The notes below the pieces were generated by a model that ran no database searches, was not told the origin of the DNA, and worked only from the letters and a program-made list of their open reading frames with translations. Below are positions 52,770 to 62,349 of a stretch of DNA of 64,000 nucleotides, piece by piece (the stretch's first letter is position 1; every line of letters begins with the position of its first letter). Origin of the DNA: JAXLWB01 sp046328715. Its GTDB lineage: Bacteria > Chloroflexota > Anaerolineae > Caldilineales > Caldilineaceae. The stretch is taken from contig JAXLWB010000026.1 in NCBI GenBank assembly GCA_046328715.1, forward strand, positions 73,510 to 137,509, given 5' to 3'. The position numbers and the translations under genes were made by a program.

Positions 52770-55547
52770 ATGCAAACCCGAAATTTGTCCCACCCTGTTC
52801 TTTGGCTCATCGTCGTGATTGTGCTTCTGTTGCTTCTGCCTGTAGCGTTCTTCTACTCACCCTCACTCCACGCCGAATCTGCTGCGGTTGCGCAGGTTCC
52901 CGATGGCACAGCAGACCGCGTGTTGGGACAAAGCAATTTTACGAGCACAACTGATGGTAGCAGCCTGGCTAAGTTGAATAACCCGGCAGGGAGTGCCGTT
53001 GCAATGACTAACGGTCGCCTCTTTGTGGTGGATTATCTGAATGATCGAGTGCTCAGTTGGCCGGATGCAAACAGCATTAACAGTGGTGCGAGTGCGGATC
53101 TGGCGATTGGCGTGGGTGTGCTGAATGACCCCGAAGCGGTGGTCGTGGACAGTGCTAATAATCTCTATATTACCGATACCGGTAATCATCGGGTGGTCGT
53201 CTACAAGACGCCCTATACAACGCCAGCATTAACTTTCGGTGGAATTGACTCAGCCCAGGATTGTACCAATCCCCAACCAAACAATATGTGCTTTCCGCGC
53301 GGCGTTGCGATCGATGAGAGCAGTGGCACTCGTTACCTCTATCTCGTGGACACCTTTCATGATCGGGTGATGGCGTACAATGACCCGCTTACGACCGATA
53401 CAACGCCCGATTTCTATCTGACAGGACTCAGTGCGCCACGTGGTGTGGCAGTGGATGCCAATGGCAACGTCTTTGTGGCCGATAGCGAAAATGACCGTGT
53501 GGTGCTCTATAACGAGCCACTGAATACTGATACCGTCGCTGATAGCAATTTTGGCTCAGGCAATGATGGTGTCAATTGTTATATTACCCCTGGCGGTGTC
53601 GAGGATGCTGGTATTGCCACCACGAGCACTTCGCTTGCCTGCCCTGTCGATGTCGCAATCGACGCAGGGGGTAGCCTCTATGTGTCTGACATTTTCAATC
53701 ATCGTATCGTCGTCTATCGTGATCCAACTACGAGTGATGCGGTCGCCGATGAGATCTTTGGTCAGCCCAACTTTACCAGCGGCAATCCCAACCGCGGTGG
53801 ATCAGCCGCCGCCAATTCGCTCTTTAATCCATTGGGCATGGCGTTTGATTTTAACAATTCGCTCTATGTCGCTGATTATCTCAATAACCGCGTGTTGATT
53901 TTCGATGTGACACTGGCACCAACTGAAACTCCAACAGAAGGGCCAACTGAAACAACCGCTCCCACACCGACTAACACGCAGGTGCCACCCAGCCCGACAC
54001 CCACCAGGACAGCCACCGTCCCCACAGCGACACCGACAAAATCACCTACAGCGACGCCAACAAAGCAAGCGACTGCAACCCCGACCCAAGCGCCCAGCGG
54101 TGCTGACAGCTATGAAACTGACAATAGCTGTGCCCAAGCCAAGGAGATCACCAACGACGGCGTGGTGCAGACCCATACCTTACATGCCCAAGCCGACACC
54201 GATTGGGTACGTTTTACTGCCATCAAGGGTGCTACCTATCGGATCGAGGCGCAGGTTCCACCCGACTCAAACGCTGACATGGTACTTGATCTTTTTCGCT
54301 CTTGTGATGAAGCACCCACGCTCAGCCAGAACATCAGCTTTAGTCCTGGTGTGCGCCAAGAATTTGTTGCCCCGGCAGATGGCACGATCTTGCTCAAGTT
54401 GTATCATAACAACGCAACCATTTTTGGTGCTAAGACAGTCTACAATCTCTCGGTACGGGGGCTGGCAGCGAGCGGAGCGCCCGGTGCACTCTTAATTGTG
54501 GCTGGACGGTTACGCGCCAATGATGCGCTACAGCCGAATATCACCAACATTGCCAATAATGCCTATACTGTCTTTGAAAATCATGGCTACAGTGCCGACC
54601 GCATCCAATATCTCAACACCGATCTTGGCCAGACTGGGGTAGATGGTAGCCCCAGCGTCGCCAGTGTACAAGATGCCATTACAAATTGGGCCCTCGATAA
54701 AGTAGGATCAGATCGCGCCTTTACGATCTATATCGTTGACCACGGCGTCCAAGATCGCATCTATCTTGACAAGCCGGCGAATCAATCGGTGACGCCCGAC
54801 CAGCTTGACGGTTGGCTGGATACATTGGAAGCGGCCAAACCTGGCATCAAGATTAATATCATCATCGAAGCGTGTCATTCGGGCAGCTTTATCGATGCGC
54901 CACAGACGTTGAGCAAACCAGGTCGTGTTGTTTTGACCTCAACCAATGTCAAGAATCTCGCCTTTGCCTCGAAGGACGGGGCTATCTTTTCCGATGCTTT
55001 CCTAGCGGCTTTAGGTCAGGGTGGCAGTCTCTATAGTAGTTTTACCAGTGCACGTTGGGCTGTGGACGCCGCCAAGTTTCCGCAGTCACCCTGGATCGAT
55101 AGTGACGGCGACGGTATCCCCAACGAAGGCGAAGACGAAGCAAATGCAGCGCAGCGTGGTTTTGCCTTTGCTGGTTCGCTTGACTCCGAAGTGTGGGCAC
55201 CTTATATTGTCAGCGCCGATGGAACGGTATCCTTTAATGACAAAACGGCGACGCTACAAGCAACCGTGCGCGATGATAGCAGCGTTAGCCGCGTGTGGGC
55301 AGTGCTCTATCCACCCTCCTATGTTCCCCCTCAAGATAGCGAAGCGCTGATCGTGGAAAACCAGCCCACCGTGGACCTCACAGCAGTCGGTAATGATCGA
55401 TTCACAGTCAATGCGACTGGTTTTGACGAAGTAGGAACCTATCGCGTCGTCATCTATGCGGAGGACGGCGATAGTCTTGTCGCTCAGCCCGTGACATTGG
55501 AATTAAGTACTGGGTCGCAAGTCTTCTTGCCGATCGTGACTAGATAG
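52770..55547 (+). CDS. Secreted NHL-PPC-C13-type cysteine peptidase with C-terminal tail motif
   Basis: A 925-residue exported protein. After a signal peptide, an NHL beta-propeller runs from about 40 to 385 (units like GVAVDANGNVFVADSENDRV). A Thr-Pro linker (390-445) leads to a pre-peptidase C-terminal (PPC) domain (ADTDWVRFTAIKGATYRIEA). Then comes a caspase-fold domain of clan CD, closest to C13 (legumain): His658 in IVDHG and Cys702 in IIEACHSGSF. A beta domain with DSDGDGIPNEGED (calcium-type loop) follows, and the tail is QVFLPIVTR. Preference for Asn or other residues cannot be read. It resembles the gene at 55886 in plan: PPC, linker, caspase-like domain, tail. A strong hairpin follows. 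Confidence 0.85.
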   Translation: MQTRNLSHPVLWLIVVIVLLLLLPVAFFYSPSLHAESAAVAQVPDGTADRVLGQSNFTSTTDGSSLAKLNNPAGSAVAMTNGRLFVVDYLNDRVLSWPDANSINSGASADLAIGVGVLNDPEAVVVDSANNLYITDTGNHRVVVYKTPYTTPALTFGGIDSAQDCTNPQPNNMCFPRGVAIDESSGTRYLYLVDTFHDRVMAYNDPLTTDTTPDFYLTGLSAPRGVAVDANGNVFVADSENDRVVLYNEPLNTDTVADSNFGSGNDGVNCYITPGGVEDAGIATTSTSLACPVDVAIDAGGSLYVSDIFNHRIVVYRDPTTSDAVADEIFGQPNFTSGNPNRGGSAAANSLFNPLGMAFDFNNSLYVADYLNNRVLIFDVTLAPTETPTEGPTETTAPTPTNTQVPPSPTPTRTATVPTATPTKSPTATPTKQATATPTQAPSGADSYETDNSCAQAKEITNDGVVQTHTLHAQADTDWVRFTAIKGATYRIEAQVPPDSNADMVLDLFRSCDEAPTLSQNISFSPGVRQEFVAPADGTILLKLYHNNATIFGAKTVYNLSVRGLAASGAPGALLIVAGRLRANDALQPNITNIANNAYTVFENHGYSADRIQYLNTDLGQTGVDGSPSVASVQDAITNWALDKVGSDRAFTIYIVDHGVQDRIYLDKPANQSVTPDQLDGWLDTLEAAKPGIKINIIIEACHSGSFIDAPQTLSKPGRVVLTSTNVKNLAFASKDGAIFSDAFLAALGQGGSLYSSFTSARWAVDAAKFPQSPWIDSDGDGIPNEGEDEANAAQRGFAFAGSLDSEVWAPYIVSADGTVSFNDKTATLQATVRDDSSVSRVWAVLYPPSYVPPQDSEALIVENQPTVDLTAVGNDRFTVNATGFDEVGTYRVVIYAEDGDSLVAQPVTLELSTGSQVFLPIVTR

Positions 55548-55554
55548 GCACACG

Positions 55555-55630
55555 AAAAGTCCTCCGGGAGGTGGCGAAAGGATCGTTGCAAAGCGAAAAC
55601 CTTGTTCGCCACCTCCCGGAGGACTTTTCA
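55555..55630 (+). terminator. 25-bp hairpin after the C13 peptidase gene
   Basis: Perfect 25-bp arms, beginning GAAAAGTCCTCCGGGAGGTG and ending CCTCCCGGAGGACTTTTC, with a 26-nt loop. It also belongs to the CTCCGGGAGG word palindromes and probably ends the transcript. Confidence 0.75.
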
Positions 55631-55705
55631 CCTATAAAATCCTGTTGAGCCTGCGCGAAAAACAGTTTGTCTGGCATTGGACTACACAGATTGAACATTT
55701 GCTAG

Positions 55706-55860
55706 GTAACTACCAAGCAACCCCACCCTAACCCTCCCCTGAAAAAGGGAGGGAACTGTCACGGGATAGTAAAGATTGGTGGATAGTAGAAAAATTCTTA
55801 ATCTTTCCCTTCACAGTTCCCTCTCTTCTAGGGGAGGGTTAGGGTGGGGTTCGTAGTTAC
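55706..55860. mobile_element. MITE-like element, copy 2 (155 bp)
   Basis: Ends GTAACTAC and GTAGTTAC as in copy 1, the same CCCTAACCCTCCCC/GGGGAGGGTTAGGG inner arms and a shared middle word GATTGGTGGA. Flanks are TTTGCTAG (55698-55705) and TTTCCTAG (55861-55868), an 8-bp direct repeat with one mismatch. It lies 25 bp before the C25 peptidase start. Confidence 0.75.
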
Positions 55861-55885
55861 TTTCCTAGCCACAAGGAGAAGAACG

Positions 55886-58800
55886 ATGCTGCGCCTACCG
55901 ATTCTGTTGTCCACGTTGTTTGCTTTGATCGGACTGTTTTTTATCCAGCCACTGCACGCTGAAGAGAACGCCGCTCCTGATCTTTTGATTGAAAGTTTGA
56001 CCGTCAATCCACCTTCCCCCACTGCAGGCAGCTCTGTCGATGTGACCGTTGTCGTCAAGAACGGGGGAGACGCAGCGGCTGGCGGCTTTCGCGTACATCT
56101 CTATGTCGAACCGGCAGACAATCCGCCAACGACCTCCACGCCCCCCACTGCGCAACAATTCTATGGTTTGGGTTTACCAGCAGGCGGCACGGTCAGCTTC
56201 ACCTTTGAGCAACGACCAGTCAGCAGCAATGCGCCCAAGTTTTATATTTGGATCGATCGCGATAACCAGGTGGCTGAGTCGAATGAAGGCAACAATCTGG
56301 CCGTCTATCCTCAGGTGATTACTCCTGACGCCTACGAAGAGGACGATAGCTGCGACACCGCCCGTGTAATCGCCACCGACGGTACAGAGCAAATGCACAA
56401 TCTCGCCCGCACTCCTGGCAGTGACGCCGATTGGGTCAAATTTGCAGGAATTGCAGGGGTGGAACATGTAGTGCAAGCCATTGCCATCGGTGCCGACGCC
56501 GATCTTTCACTCGAACTTTATGCCTCGTGCGGAATTTCGGGCACCTTTGGCAGCGGTGGCATCATTACCTTTACCGCGCCTGCCGATAGCACCTACTATC
56601 TCAAGGTTGCCCACAACCAGTCCACGTACGGTCCCAACACCGACTACAAACTCAAAGTGACTGCTAAAGGTGGCTGTGCCGGTTTTTTCGAGCCGAACAA
56701 TCTTTGTAGCCAGGCGGGAGAATTGACGGTGGGTGGCGCAGCGCAAACCCATACCATTTGCCAGGCCGGGGATATTGACTGGACCCGTTTCGAGGTAATT
56801 GCTGGTTCGACCTATAAGATTGCTGCCACCAATCAAGGGGCCAACGCCAATGTGCAGATGAGCCTCTTCCCCAGTTGTGACAGCAACACCAGCACCAGCA
56901 CCGGCCAGCAGATTCAATTTACTGCACCGGCGGGCGGTTTTGTCTATCTGAAAACCGAGCATCTCAACCCCAATCTCTCTGGTCCCGACACCAACTATAC
57001 TGTCAAAGTCGATGCCATCGGTCAACCCGGCTGCCAGGAAGATAGCTTTGAACAGGACGACAATCCAGCCAGTGCCAAGAATTTTGTGGTCAATGACAGT
57101 CTGCAAACGCACACCACCTGTCCCGCCGCAGATATCGATTGGGTCAAGTTTGACGCCGTGGCAGGGACGAACTATGTCCTAGAAACGCTCAATCTGGCAG
57201 AAAAGGCCGACACCGTCCTCTGCCTGCACGATCCCAACGGTACACAATTGCTCTGTGATGACGATAGCGGCGCTGGCTATGGTTCGCGTTTGGCCTGGCA
57301 AGCGACGACCAGCGGTACTTACTATGTCAAGGTACGCGATTACGACAGCCAGGTCGCCGGTTCCACCACGCAATATGATCTGCGCATTGCCAACACCTTT
57401 TGCGCTGGCGACAGTTTTGAAAGCGATAATGCTCAGGACGAAGCCAAAGCCATTACACCAGGTGCCGCATCGCAAAATCATAATATCTGTCCAGCCGGCG
57501 ACGCAGATTGGTTTGCTTTTAACGCCGGCGCCGGCGACTACACACTGGAAACTGCTGCGGTCGGTGCCGAAGCCGATACCATCATCGAACTCTACGACGT
57601 AACTGGTAAAAAACTGGCGCAAAACGACGACTACACGCCTGGCGTCGCCTCGCGGCTGGTGCAGAAGCTCCCCTCGGCGGGCGTCTATTATGCCAAGGTT
57701 CGCCTCTTTAACGCCGCCAACTATGGCAGCGGCACCGAATACAATTTCCAGGTGAAACAAGGAGCCGTTGCGACCGTTACACCGACCCCCTCGCCAACGC
57801 CCTCACCGACACCAACGCCGACGCCCAACCAGCAGAGTGGTGTGCGCACCCTTATCCTCGTGCAGCGGGCAAAACTGGCTGAGCTTTATGGCGAAAGCGG
57901 TGCGACCAGTGTGCTGGATAAACTCAACCAATTGGCCAAACAAAGTGACGTGCGCGGCGAAATCATTCGGCTTGACAACAATGCCAGTGTCAACGCCGCC
58001 TATGCCGCCTGGGCAGCCAATCTCAAGAGTGTCGAGAAAGCCAACGAGGTGGCCGTAGCGATCCGTCAAGTCGTGATGACCTATCTGGAACAACACCAGG
58101 GCGTTGAATATGTGGTCTTGGTCGGCGAAGATCGGGTATTGCCTCAGCGGCGCGTGCGTGACAACACACCGCAGCATACCGAGAAAACCTATACTGATGT
58201 CAGCGACAACAACCCGATCGGTGCGGCAGTGCGAGCCGATTATTTTCTGACCGATGACTATTATGTGGATCGTCTGCCCACGCCCTACAAGGGGCGCGAG
58301 ATTTACATTCCCGACCTTGCCGTGGGTCGTCTGGTCGAAACGCCCGCCCAGATCACGGGCTTGATTGACCAGTTTCTGAGCAATCCTGTGCTCGATAACC
58401 CCAAAACGCTGGTCACTGGCTACGATTTTGTGCAGGATACTGGCCAAGGTAACTGTGAAGATCTACAAGCCGACTTCGGGGCGGCCAATGTCGATTGTAG
58501 CTTGATCGGCAATAACTGGGCGGTGCAGGACTATCGCAATCGTCAATTGACAGCGAATCCACCCTTTAAGTTGCAATCGATCAACGGCCATGCCGCCCAT
58601 TATGCCGAAGGCGCACCGGGGTCGAGTACAATCTTTGGCACCGACATTGCCGGGTCATCGTCGGATTTGGCAGGTGGGTTGATCTACACATTGGGCTGCC
58701 ACAGCGGGCTGAATGTGCCCAGCAGCAATGCAGTGAATCCTCTCGATCTACCTGAAGCCTTTGCCAGCAAACGCGCAAGTTATGTGGGCAACAGTGGCTA

Positions 58801-59913
58801 CGGGTGGGGCTTGCGCGGTGCGATCGGTCTCTCGGAGAAGTTGATGCGCCTTTACACTGCCGAATTGCTCAAAGGCAGCAGCAGTTCGATGGGCAAAGCC
58901 TTAGTCAACGCCAAGACACAATACTTCCAACAGGATACCAATCTTTCTGGCTACGATGAAAAGGTAATGCAAGAGATCATCTTCTATGGGCTGCCGATGT
59001 TCCAACTCAAGACAGGGGCTGCGCTCGGCAACACCGGCAATGAATTTCCTGGTGTCGTCCTTACGGGGACCGTGCCCACGGGCAGCCTGGGCGAAACGAT
59101 CTCGACCACAGTCAACATCAACTTCAGCGGCGCACTCGGTTCCGATGAATATCTGCCGCTGATCAGCACCGGCGACGGTCAATACTATTCGCTCAACGGC
59201 TCGACCACAGCCGACGTGGGCGCACCGATCCAGCCGCTCTTCTTTAGCGACGTATCGACCGCCAACAACGTGGCCCGTTCGGTTGTGCTGCGTGGAGCGA
59301 ATTATCAATCGCGCCAGAATTTTAACCCAGTGGTTGCTTCGCCCTACAACGAATATGTGACCGATGCCAGTGAAGCGCAGTTGGATGCGTCATCCGGTTG
59401 GTATCCAGCTATCCCGGTTGCGCTCCAAGTTCACGAAGAGAGCGCCAATTTGACGACGCAGTTGGGTCAATACAACCCAGCCAATCAAACGCTGCGTCTG
59501 CTGGAGGATGTAGATGTAGACATCTACTACAGCACAGACACTGATCAAACTGGCCCCTCGATTACCGTGGTGGATGGTGTCTATACGCCGGATGGCAAAG
59601 TAAGCGTGAAGGTAGGGGCGGTCGACCCTTCGGGTTTAAAAGAAGTAGTTCTCTCCTACATCGTCGATTCAAACCAGAGCACGGGTGCGATCAAGACCTT
59701 GAACATGCAATTTGACGTCGGCTCGCAGAAATGGGTAGGTTCATTTAACGGCGGACAGAATTGCGCTACTTTGTCCAAGTTGTCGATGAGGCGGGCAATT
59801 TAACCTCGGCAACCAACAAGAATCAATATTACAGTCCGGTACAAGCCGATGCCTCGTCGATTGCTACGGGTTGCGGCGACCTCTGTGTCTATCTGCCTCT
59901 GATCAATCGTTAG
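55886..59913 (+). CDS. Secreted CARDB-PPC4-C25-type peptidase with C-terminal tail (frameshift near 59753)
   Basis: The first frame ends at 59803; one missing G near 59753 joins it to the frame ending at 59911-59913 (about 1342 residues) and restores the tail LCVYLPLINR. After the signal peptide come a CARDB domain (about 30-140), four PPC domains (each starting with an E(D)xxx-D(N/S)xCxxA pattern) and a Thr-Pro linker, then a gingipain-like C25 domain with H902 in INGHAAHY and C938 in TLGCHSG, the expected catalytic pair. A C-terminal Ig-like domain follows. The reading frame at 55844 could extend further up, but AAGGAGAA before 55886 and the signal peptide fix the start. Gingipain-type enzymes are secreted proteases; here it is probably cell-surface bound. 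Confidence 0.87.
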
Positions 59914-59936
59914 TCTGTTACCTCTCGAATCTTTAG

Positions 59937-59968
59937 CTCCCTGCCCAAACCTGGGCAGGGAGATTTTT
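59937..59968 (+). terminator. Rho-independent terminator after the C25 gene
   Basis: 11-bp arms (CTCCCTGCCCA and TGGGCAGGGAG) with a 4-nt loop and a T-run. Confidence 0.88.
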
Positions 59969-60304
59969 GTTAACAGTTATGCTGCAGGTCATGGAGTCGA
60001 TAAGTACGAATTGTTAGGCGCGGTTTGCACCCCTAGGCAGCAAGCGAAAGGACGTGCGCTGTGGTGGGTGCTTGTGAAAGATAATAAGCGAAAGGAATGA
60101 ATCGTGGAACACCAAAGTCACATGCGCTGCGGTTAAGGCGAAAGCAATACCAATGCGACCCAAAGGCAGTGCTGGGAACAAGTTGCAAAACCGTGAGCGC
60201 AGCAGCGTCACATGCGATTTATGTTCAGGCATGTGGATCTAACTGTACTTACTCACTCTACGCGATCAAGCAGTGCTCATAACAATATAAGTCAAGAGGG
60301 AAAT
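59969..60304. other. Non-coding stretch before the restriction-modification island
   Basis: No gene or repeat family is recognised. A 72-codon minus-strand frame (60014-60232) has no clear homology or ribosome site. Base composition falls towards AT near 60300. Confidence 0.4.
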
Positions 60305-61207
60305 TTAGGCAACTGTAAAATCCATTTCAGTCTGCATTTCAAGTGGTAATAGCCTACTCTCTGCAAGCTTTACATACTCAGGATCAATATCATATCCTAC
60401 GTACTTTCTGTTTGATTTATAGGCAGCAAGGGCCGTAGTTCCACTCCCCATAAACGGATCAAGAATCACATCATTTTTAAAAGAATAAAGCTGGATCAAA
60501 CGATATGGTAACTCAACAGGAAAAGGAGCAGGGTGTCCCACCTTCTTAGCTGACTCAGGATTCATGGACCAAACGGATTTTGTCCATTCCATGAATTGCT
60601 CTTTTGTCATTGTATTTTCCTGATTTGAGGCTTTCCTGGAAAATGTACCTTTGCAAAATACTAAAATATACTCATGTACATCACGCAAAACAGGATTCGT
60701 TGCAGATTGCCAGCTTCCCCAAGCCATTGATACACCAGCGCCAGCGCCCTTATGCCAAATAATTTCACCACGCATAAGGAAACCTATATCTATCATCATC
60801 TTTGATATATAGTCGGAAAGTGGAATGTAAGGCTTTCTCCCTAAATTGGCAACGTTAATACAAGCCCGTCCTCCGTTAACTAATACTCGGTACGTTTCAG
60901 AAAATACCCTATGGAGAAACTGCAGATATTCTTCTAGGGATAAGTCTTCATCATATTCCTTTGAAACATTATATGGTGGGGAAGTGATCATCATATGAAG
61001 CGAATTATCAGGTAAATCCTTCATATGTTCTGAACTTCCCAATATAATCCTATTCTCTAGTTCTGTGGGAAATTCATTATCCTGCACATTTGCTATATCT
61101 ACTGATGTGGCTAACTTAGAGTATAGTTTTGAATCGTAATAAGGCGACGAGTCATGATTAACTCGTGAAGTAGTTCCAAATTTGCTGGTTTGCGAACCTT
61201 TACTCAT
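60305..61207 (-). CDS. DNA methyltransferase of the restriction-modification island (TSPPY type)
   Basis: A 300-residue beta-group DNA methyltransferase. Motif IV is TSPPYNV (about residue 75) and motif I is DPFMGSGTT (about 246) with KYVGYDIDPEYV after it. SPPY enzymes usually methylate cytosine N4. The gene starts 3 bp after the end of a ThaI-like restriction endonuclease gene (GGAGAAGG before the ATG), so it is the M partner of that system. ThaI recognises CGCG; whether this enzyme does too is inference. The methyltransferase frame is intact while the endonuclease is broken, leaving a likely orphan modification activity. Codon use and composition are clearly more AT-rich than in the rest of the window, which points to acquisition. 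Confidence 0.88.
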   Translation of the reverse strand: MSKGSQTSKFGTTSRVNHDSSPYYDSKLYSKLATSVDIANVQDNEFPTELENRIILGSSEHMKDLPDNSLHMMITSPPYNVSKEYDEDLSLEEYLQFLHRVFSETYRVLVNGGRACINVANLGRKPYIPLSDYISKMMIDIGFLMRGEIIWHKGAGAGVSMAWGSWQSATNPVLRDVHEYILVFCKGTFSRKASNQENTMTKEQFMEWTKSVWSMNPESAKKVGHPAPFPVELPYRLIQLYSFKNDVILDPFMGSGTTALAAYKSNRKYVGYDIDPEYVKLAESRLLPLEMQTEMDFTVA

Positions 61208-61210
61208 TTT

Positions 61211-61841
61211 TTAGCCTTCTCCCCAGAGGTCTATCCATCGAGTGTACGGATCAAAATCAACGTGTGATTTGAGCCAGTTTACAGGGATTTTGAGGGTATT
61301 CCGATGGGTCGTCAATAGGCCAAGAGCCTGTGTAGTAATTTCAACACCTCGTGGGTTAGTTCCGGCTCTTGGTAACTTGATATAGTTGTTCCTCCCTATT
61401 TCGTTTAGTGTACCAACCTGTACATTTAACGGAAAATAGTACAATGCACCAGTGCCTTCCTAAACAATCTGCACAAAAACCATATCACAACTTGGTGTAT
61501 AGCTCTGACCAAACTTAAATGCCTGTTCTGCGTCCACTGTCCATATTAACTTGACACTACTTAAACTTCTGCCTGTAACTGTTTTGATGGAAACAGGTTC
61601 TCCATGAATCCTAACATCGACCTCTGGTTCAGTAATGGGTATATTTGTGTAAACGTTCTCTCTGCCGAATTTATTTATGAACAAGGCGATGAGAATTTTC
61701 TCGCGTACAGACCCTACCTCCATACCGATCTTACCAGCGAGAACACTCTAGTTCCGCAAGGTAGAATAGTTGAGGTAATCTTTTTTGTATTCTATCGACA
61801 AAGGTTGGATCAGTGAAAATTTCAGAAACTCTATTCGCCAT
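61211..61841 (-). pseudogene. ThaI-like type II restriction endonuclease, inactivated
   Basis: Read from the ATG at 61839-61841, the protein starts MANRVSEIFTDPTFVDRIQ and loses frame near 61733, where the continuation GKIGMEVGSVREKILIALF is in another frame (a 2-bp loss or 1-bp gain). It then runs to an in-frame TAG at 61460-61462, after FVQIV; the same frame continues without further break (EGTGALYYFPLNVQ..., PRAGTNPRGVEI, DFDPYTRWIDLW) to the TAA at 61211. TAG probably replaces a TGG (Trp). Total length would be about 210 residues, as expected for the ThaI family (recognised by memory of its PITEPEVDVRIHGEPVSIKT core). Two separate lesions mean the endonuclease is probably dead. Confidence 0.72.
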
Positions 61842-62349
61842 ATTGATTGATTCCCTACATGGGTAAATTTGGGATTTTATTGCTCGTATTTTAAAAGGAT
61901 TATAGCACGTAAGTTCTAAATTTCAATATTCAGTAATCAGTTTTTCTAGTTCTTATTTTCATTGCTTGTCTATAGCAACACAAGGCCCGAACACTTTATT
62001 AACCGCAATTGATTCCATTAAGCACCCCAACCTTACATTCTTCATATTGTACTCCACAAACGAAATATGTCAATACAACGCTAAAATTTAGTCTTGGATC
62101 AACAAGGTAGGGGCATCAGCAAACGTATTGGCAACTGACTGAAAAAAGCAACACGAACGACTTCAAGGAAAGGCACAAACACGAATTCAAAAGATCTTTT
62201 TCTACCATGCGCGAAAAAGTGCAGGACGAGCATTAGACCTAGCAGAAGTGCAGAAACAGGTTTCACAGAAAACGGTTTTCGCAGAAAACTCATAGTGTGG
62301 TCACTCTTCACTACTCAGCAAGTCTTGTTCACCGATTCAGGAGGAATCC
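61842..62349. other. AT-rich non-coding stretch
   Basis: No RNA gene or clear repeat is seen. A 70-codon minus-strand frame at 62099-62311 has one hydrophobic stretch but no ribosome site and is uncertain. The AT-richness continues that of the restriction-modification island up to about 62100. Confidence 0.4.

Noticed and set aside
62099..62311. 70-codon hydrophobic minus-strand frame
   Set aside because: Only weak support; might be a small membrane protein, but no ribosome site or homology is seen.
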